Below are positions 60,828-64,000 of a stretch of DNA of 64,000 nucleotides, one piece after another. The position numbers and the translations under genes are program-made. The DNA is taken from positions 124,001 to 188,000 of the forward strand of contig NZ_LKET01000021.1 in NCBI RefSeq assembly GCF_001317355.1, read 5' to 3'. A model generated the notes under the pieces. It was not told where the DNA came from and did no database searches. It saw only the letters and a list, made by a program, of their open reading frames with translations. Position 1 is the stretch's first letter, and the number at the start of each line of letters is the position of its first letter. The stretch is from Oxobacter pfennigii. Lineage in GTDB: Bacteria > Bacillota > Clostridia > Clostridiales > Oxobacteraceae.

Positions 60828-60840
60828 GTATCTTAAAAAT

Positions 60841-61035
60841 AGGGGATCCAGAATTATGAACACTCCATTCGTATTCGGGTTCTGTAAGTTTTAAGGCTCC
60901 CTGCCTTGAAAATGCAAGAATTTTTGATAACTCGCTAATCGCTCAAACAATCAAAAGTTATGAGGCGGCGTCACCAAGAACTTTTAAAGAACTCTCACAA
61001 TGCTCATTTACGTTGTTCATAATTCTGGAGCCCCT
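60841..61035. repeat. 195-bp inverted-repeat element (MITE-like)
   Basis: The ends AGGGGATCCAGAATTATGAACA (60841-60862) and TGTTCATAATTCTGGAGCCCCT (61014-61035) are complementary over 22 bp with one mismatch. The interior contains TTTTTGATAACTCGC/GAGGCGGCGTCACCAAG, which I recall as a common dispersed clostridial repeat, although this is from memory only. It contains no gene. Confidence 0.7.
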
Positions 61036-61041
61036 GTGCTA

Positions 61042-62055
61042 TTATATTTTCTGCTTCTTAAAGAAATGCTCTCCGTAGGAATTGAGTTCATCTATTACTA
61101 TATCGTTAATACCAGGCGTTAATGGCTGACCGTTAGGTATTTCGGGTATGAAATATCCCTGGGGTACATATTCATCGCAGGCTCTTCTAACTTCTTTTCT
61201 CACTTCAGCTTCTGTCCAGTCTGCTTTGTCAAATACAACGCCGTCAATACCGCCCTGAAGTGCCATTGAACCGTTGAGAGTCTTTTGAATTTCATGTATG
61301 TTATTCTGAGGTATTACACCCTGCCATACGTCAATTCCTATCTCGGACATATCCTGAACAATCGGTTCGCATACACAGTCGGCATGATGCTGTATCAACA
61401 CTCCTCTTGATTTCATATATTCATATATTTTTGCCCAGCGGGGTTTTAAAAGAGCCCTCCAGGTATCGGGGTGCATGAACAGATCCTTTTTGTTTCCCCA
61501 GTCATCATGGATGTGAATCATGTCAGGCTTGATATGGTCTATCAGTTCTTTAAGATATGCAAGCTTGAATTCGCATAAAACATCTAAGAGCTCTCCCATG
61601 GCTTCAGGTTCTTCAATATAGTTCATGAGGGCGTCTTCAAAGCCCATCAGCATATGCGTCAGTTCAAAGAGGCCGGTAAAACAGCATCCCATGAGAAGAT
61701 AATTTTGCCGGTCAAATTCCTGGGCTCTTTTTTCTGCTTCTGTCCAGTCAACATTGAATTTGGAAGGCCAGGGAACATCTATGTACTTATCCCAATGCCG
61801 GATATCTTTTATCACTTTTGTTTCTTCCGTTACATAGGGGTTGGCAGCCGGATGTCCTTCAAGCCACTTCCATGATATACCCCATCTGTCTTTTGATATG
61901 GCTCCCGGGACCCTGTTCATGTAAGCCATGGCCAAAGGATCAAAGAACATTCCTTTTGTAATTTCGGAAACATGGCAAATATAATCCGGATGGCCTCCTT
62001 TAAGCAGTCTTAAATAGTTTTCTCTGGGTGTAAGCCTCCCTGTAAGATCGAACAT
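61042..62055 (-). CDS. uroporphyrinogen decarboxylase-family methyltransferase 5 (HHxDC type)
   Basis: This is a 337-residue, more distant member of the same family. It starts MFDLTGRLTPRENYLRLLKG, with AGGGGG just before ATG 62055, and has ICHVSEITKG, MIHIHDDWGNKKDLF (182-187) and IQHHADCVCEPIV (His223-His224, Asp226, Cys227). The HH motif is followed by Cys227 and Cys229, a mixture of the two other classes. GGIDGVVFDKADWTEAEV and PEIPNGQPLTPGIND are further conserved blocks. It converges on the MITE element and the gene at 59793. It is divergent from the riboswitch-cobT gene across a 320-bp gap. The substrate is unknown. Confidence 0.87.
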   Translation of the reverse strand: MFDLTGRLTPRENYLRLLKGGHPDYICHVSEITKGMFFDPLAMAYMNRVPGAISKDRWGISWKWLEGHPAANPYVTEETKVIKDIRHWDKYIDVPWPSKFNVDWTEAEKRAQEFDRQNYLLMGCCFTGLFELTHMLMGFEDALMNYIEEPEAMGELLDVLCEFKLAYLKELIDHIKPDMIHIHDDWGNKKDLFMHPDTWRALLKPRWAKIYEYMKSRGVLIQHHADCVCEPIVQDMSEIGIDVWQGVIPQNNIHEIQKTLNGSMALQGGIDGVVFDKADWTEAEVRKEVRRACDEYVPQGYFIPEIPNGQPLTPGINDIVIDELNSYGEHFFKKQKI

Positions 62056-62377
62056 ATTAATCCCCCTTAAAAAATATTTATATATACTATTATAAATATT
62101 ACCATCATTTAACATGTTTTGAAATTATAATAATTTGAAATAATTTTTACATATTATGATTGTGCATATAAGTTAATTTTTTTATTATTCCAAAATTGAT
62201 GATGATTCAGACAGTCAAAAACTTATACCTGTAAGGCAATATATTTAAATTCTCCTTATGATTTTAGCTCCTGATCATTTTATGAGGTTTATATAAACCC
62301 TAAAAGGGTGGATGGCATATAGCTTGACTTTTTCAGCATTTATGATAAAATTTTATTAAAATATTATAAAATTATCT
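62056..62377. other. intergenic region between methyltransferase 5 and the cobalamin riboswitch
   Basis: This 322-bp AT-rich stretch holds divergent promoter areas for the minus-strand methyltransferase and for the riboswitch-cobT transcript. No open frame with a ribosome site or known motif is present, and I see no further repeat. Confidence 0.4.
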
Positions 62378-62530
62378 TAGGTGCCCCGATTTTCGGGGAG
62401 AATAGGGAAACCGGTAAGAATCCGGTACGGACCCACCACTGTAAGGACGAGCTCTTGCCGATCCACTGGCTTATGCTGGGAAGGGGCAATGATGCGTTTG
62501 AGTCTTAAGTCAGGAGACCTGCCTGAGATG
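62378..62530 (+). ncRNA. cobalamin riboswitch
   Basis: The diagnostic elements are all there: GGTGCCCCG ... GGGGAGAATAGGGAA (from 62380), then GGTAAGAATCCGGTACGGACCC with the B12-box region, CCACTGTAAGGACGAGCTC, and CTTAAGTCAGGAGACCTGCC. It senses adenosyl- or methylcobalamin and is predicted to switch off cobT expression when B12 is abundant. Confidence 0.95.
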
Positions 62531-62576
62531 AAAAAAGTCTTTTCTTTAATAAAGGAAAAGCGGCGGAGATGACGGC

Positions 62577-62620
62577 AAAGTCCCGACCACAATTAATTTG
62601 TGGCGGGACTTTATTTTTTT
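62577..62620 (+). terminator. riboswitch-linked terminator
   Basis: AAAGTCCCGACCACAA and TTGTGGCGGGACTTT form a stem of about 14 bp around TTAATT, followed by ATTTTTTT. It sits between the cobalamin aptamer and cobT, as in attenuator-type riboswitches. Confidence 0.9.
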
Positions 62621-62647
62621 ATAAAAAATAAAGTGGAGGCGATTAAA

Positions 62648-63775
62648 ATGACTGTATCAAAAAATGTGACTGCATATCACGGCGTGGCCAATATCAAAGA
62701 GGCGGAAATGAAAGAGCTTGAAGCTGCACTTAAGGAGCTCGTATCGGGAATTGAAGGATTAGACGAAGCAGCTATTATGGCAATGAGAGAAAGGCTGAAT
62801 GCAAAAATTAAGCCTTTAAGGAGCTTGGGTGTTCTGGAAGATATTGCCGAGCAGATTGCAGGCATAATGAGGACTTCTCATCCTAAAATTGCAGGCAAGG
62901 CAGTTCTTCTTATGGCCGGGGACCATGGCGTTGTGGCAGAAGGGGTAAGCGCCGCTCCCCAGGAGATAACGGCCCAAATGTTTTACAGCTACTTAAATGG
63001 AAATGCAGGTATTAATATTTTAGCCTGCCATGCGGGAGCAGAGGTTATTTGTACAGATGTAGGAATTGCGCCGCTGCTTAATCCTCCTGAGCTTATGATA
63101 AACAGAGTAAAAAGTGGAACGGATAATATGATGCATGGGCCTGCAATGTCAAGGAAGGATGCTCTGATGGCAATCTTAACCGGGGCAAAGGTTGCGGCTG
63201 ATGCTATTAAATCAGGAGTGAACATTCTGGCAACAGGTGAGGTTGGTATTGGCAATACGACACCAAGCTCTGCTCTTATTTCAGTTTTCACAGGCCATTC
63301 TGTTGAGGAAGTCACAGGACGCGGAACAGGGGTCAAAGATGATGCCTTAAAGCATAAACAGGAAGTTATAAAACGCGCAATAGAAGTCAACCAGCCCGAT
63401 GTTGACGACCCCATAGATGTAATTTCAAAGGTGGGAGGATTGGAGATTGCAGCCCTTACAGGAGCAATATTGGAAGCTTCCTATCAGAATGTGCCTGTTA
63501 TTTTGGACGGCATTATTTCAGTGGCGGCAGCGCTGACAGCAGCAAAAATCGCACGGCTATCTGCTTCTTATATGATTTCATCCCATAGCTCGGAAGAGCA
63601 AGGACAGCGCTTGGCCTTAAAACAGATGGGTTTAGGACCAAGATTGGATTTTCATATGAGATTAGGAGAGGGGACAGGAGCCGCATTAATGTTCCCGATA
63701 GCAGAAGCTGCAATTAAAATTGCCGATGAGATGGCTACCTTTGAAACAGCCGGTGTCACTACGGGAGATTTTTAA
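62648..63775 (+). CDS. cobT: CobT, nicotinate-nucleotide--dimethylbenzimidazole phosphoribosyltransferase
   Basis: CobT activates the lower-ligand base for cobalamin nucleotide-loop assembly. The 375-residue protein starts MTVSKNVTAYHGVANIKEAE (ATG 62648, GGAGG 8 bases upstream). It has LLMAGDHGVVAEGVSAAPQEIT, GANI-like ILACHAGAEVICTDVGIA, ATGEVGIGNTTPSSALISVFTGH and the glutamate-containing RLGEGTGAALMFPIAEAAIKI at the C-terminus. The riboswitch ties its expression to cellular B12, and the nearby corrinoid methyltransferases explain the demand. A terminator follows. Confidence 0.96.
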   Translation: MTVSKNVTAYHGVANIKEAEMKELEAALKELVSGIEGLDEAAIMAMRERLNAKIKPLRSLGVLEDIAEQIAGIMRTSHPKIAGKAVLLMAGDHGVVAEGVSAAPQEITAQMFYSYLNGNAGINILACHAGAEVICTDVGIAPLLNPPELMINRVKSGTDNMMHGPAMSRKDALMAILTGAKVAADAIKSGVNILATGEVGIGNTTPSSALISVFTGHSVEEVTGRGTGVKDDALKHKQEVIKRAIEVNQPDVDDPIDVISKVGGLEIAALTGAILEASYQNVPVILDGIISVAAALTAAKIARLSASYMISSHSSEEQGQRLALKQMGLGPRLDFHMRLGEGTGAALMFPIAEAAIKIADEMATFETAGVTTGDF

Positions 63776-63866
63776 ATAGGAATTTTAAGATTATTGACAT
63801 TTTATGTATAAAACATAAAATGAGTACTTGTGCATGTTTTAGTTTCTGAAAAAGAAAATAAATATA

Positions 63867-63895
63867 TATCCCCCCGGGCTTAATTCGGGGGGATA
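63867..63895. terminator. GC-rich terminator after cobT
   Basis: TATCCCCCCG and CGGGGGGATA form a 10-bp stem around GGCTTAATT. Flanking A/T runs on both sides allow it to act for cobT and for the converging chemoreceptor gene. Confidence 0.8.
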
Positions 63896-63913
63896 AAATC
63901 ATTTATGCGTATA

Positions 63914-64000
63914 TTAAAGATTTTCGGCCAGCTGTTCAAGTACATGGGCATTCTTGTTCAATTCTTCTATGGAAGCGGTAATTTCTTCGAAAGCTGCCGC
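63914..64000 (-). CDS. methyl-accepting chemotaxis protein, C-terminal 28 residues
   Basis: Only the last part is in the window. It reads AAAFEEITASIEELNKNAHVLEQLAENL then TAA, the typical end of the chemoreceptor signalling domain (HSAATEEITASxEEL-like). The rest of the gene lies to the right of the window. The converging cobT terminator follows its stop. Identification rests on this conserved tail only. Confidence 0.75.
   Translation of the reverse strand, partial: AAAFEEITASIEELNKNAHVLEQLAENL

Noticed and set aside
41516-62055. Annotating the five URO-D-family proteins as HemE (uroporphyrinogen decarboxylase)
   Set aside because: Their N-terminal patterns, HHxD or HxC metal motifs and clustering with a corrinoid protein gene fit the MtaA/CmuA-type methyltransferase branch; no other haem genes are near.
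1-64000. CRISPR arrays, rRNA, tRNA, transposases or integrases
   Set aside because: I looked for direct repeat/spacer periodicity, rRNA/tRNA motifs and DDE or tyrosine-recombinase signatures by eye and saw none. A small tRNA could still be missed.

Overview
The window is AT-rich DNA with short intergenic gaps and strong AGGAGG-type ribosome binding sites. Its gene content points to a strictly anaerobic, spore-forming low-GC Gram-positive bacterium of the class Clostridia, with an acetogen-like or Sedimentibacter/Eubacterium-like lifestyle. Supporting genes are a Spo0E-like peptide, many Fe-S and corrinoid proteins, a thiamine salvage operon, a cell-wall-binding-repeat lysozyme and DUF438/DUF1858 proteins. 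I cannot name the species. I saw no rRNA, tRNA, CRISPR array, transposase or integrase.

Layout. 1-6.7 kb holds the start of an ABC transporter ATPase gene behind a palindromic operator, a decayed cbiM cobalt-transport remnant, a GNAT acetyltransferase, a glycerophosphodiesterase, an HD hydrolase, a TDT transporter, a cysteine-rich C_GCAxxG_C_C protein and an MFS transporter. 6.9-21.7 kb is mostly housekeeping and small unknown genes: DUF3788, transaldolase, a CrtI-like flavoprotein, YggT, a flavodoxin-ferredoxin, an Fe-S uracil-DNA-glycosylase-like protein, an ATP-grasp ligase, a MazG-like helical protein, acetyltransferases, a half-size ferritin-like protein overlapping an HD-GYP gene, and a metallophosphoesterase. 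21.8-26.5 kb is a TPP-riboswitch-controlled thiamine salvage operon (thiW, thiD, cytX, thiM, thiE) ending in a DUF2284 gene. 26.6-36.5 kb holds a secreted SH3/CWB2/GH25 protein, a chemoreceptor, a Crp/Fnr regulator followed by a matching operator and DUF1858-DUF438 genes, an MFS drug exporter, a prepilin peptidase and a MerR regulator.

36.7-47.5 kb and 57.3-63.8 kb are the main accessory metabolic regions. They contain two secreted flavinylated FMN/FAD lipoproteins of the fumarate/urocanate reductase type, one methyltransferase corrinoid protein, five uroporphyrinogen-decarboxylase-family (MtaB/O-demethylase-like) methyltransferases of two metal-motif classes, an AraC regulator with a degenerate receiver domain, a nitroreductase, and cobT behind a cobalamin riboswitch. 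With folD (54.1 kb) this suggests methyl groups taken from methylated substrates, passed through a corrinoid protein to tetrahydrofolate, with extracellular reduction of an organic acceptor as a possible partner process. The MtrH-type or MtaA-type second methyltransferase and the corrinoid activase are not in the window.

47.5-57.1 kb lies between these regions. It holds a possible structured RNA, a MITE-like inverted repeat, a two-gene TIR + SLATT module (48.9-49.8 kb) that looks like a compact nucleotide-signalling or abortive-infection system, dus, an Lrp regulator with alanine dehydrogenase, an Fe-S aldo/keto reductase, folD, and an overlapping DUF6323/DUF6179-like gene pair of unknown function. 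Two families of palindromic intergenic repeats (15.8/34.8 kb and 60.8-61.0 kb) are also present.
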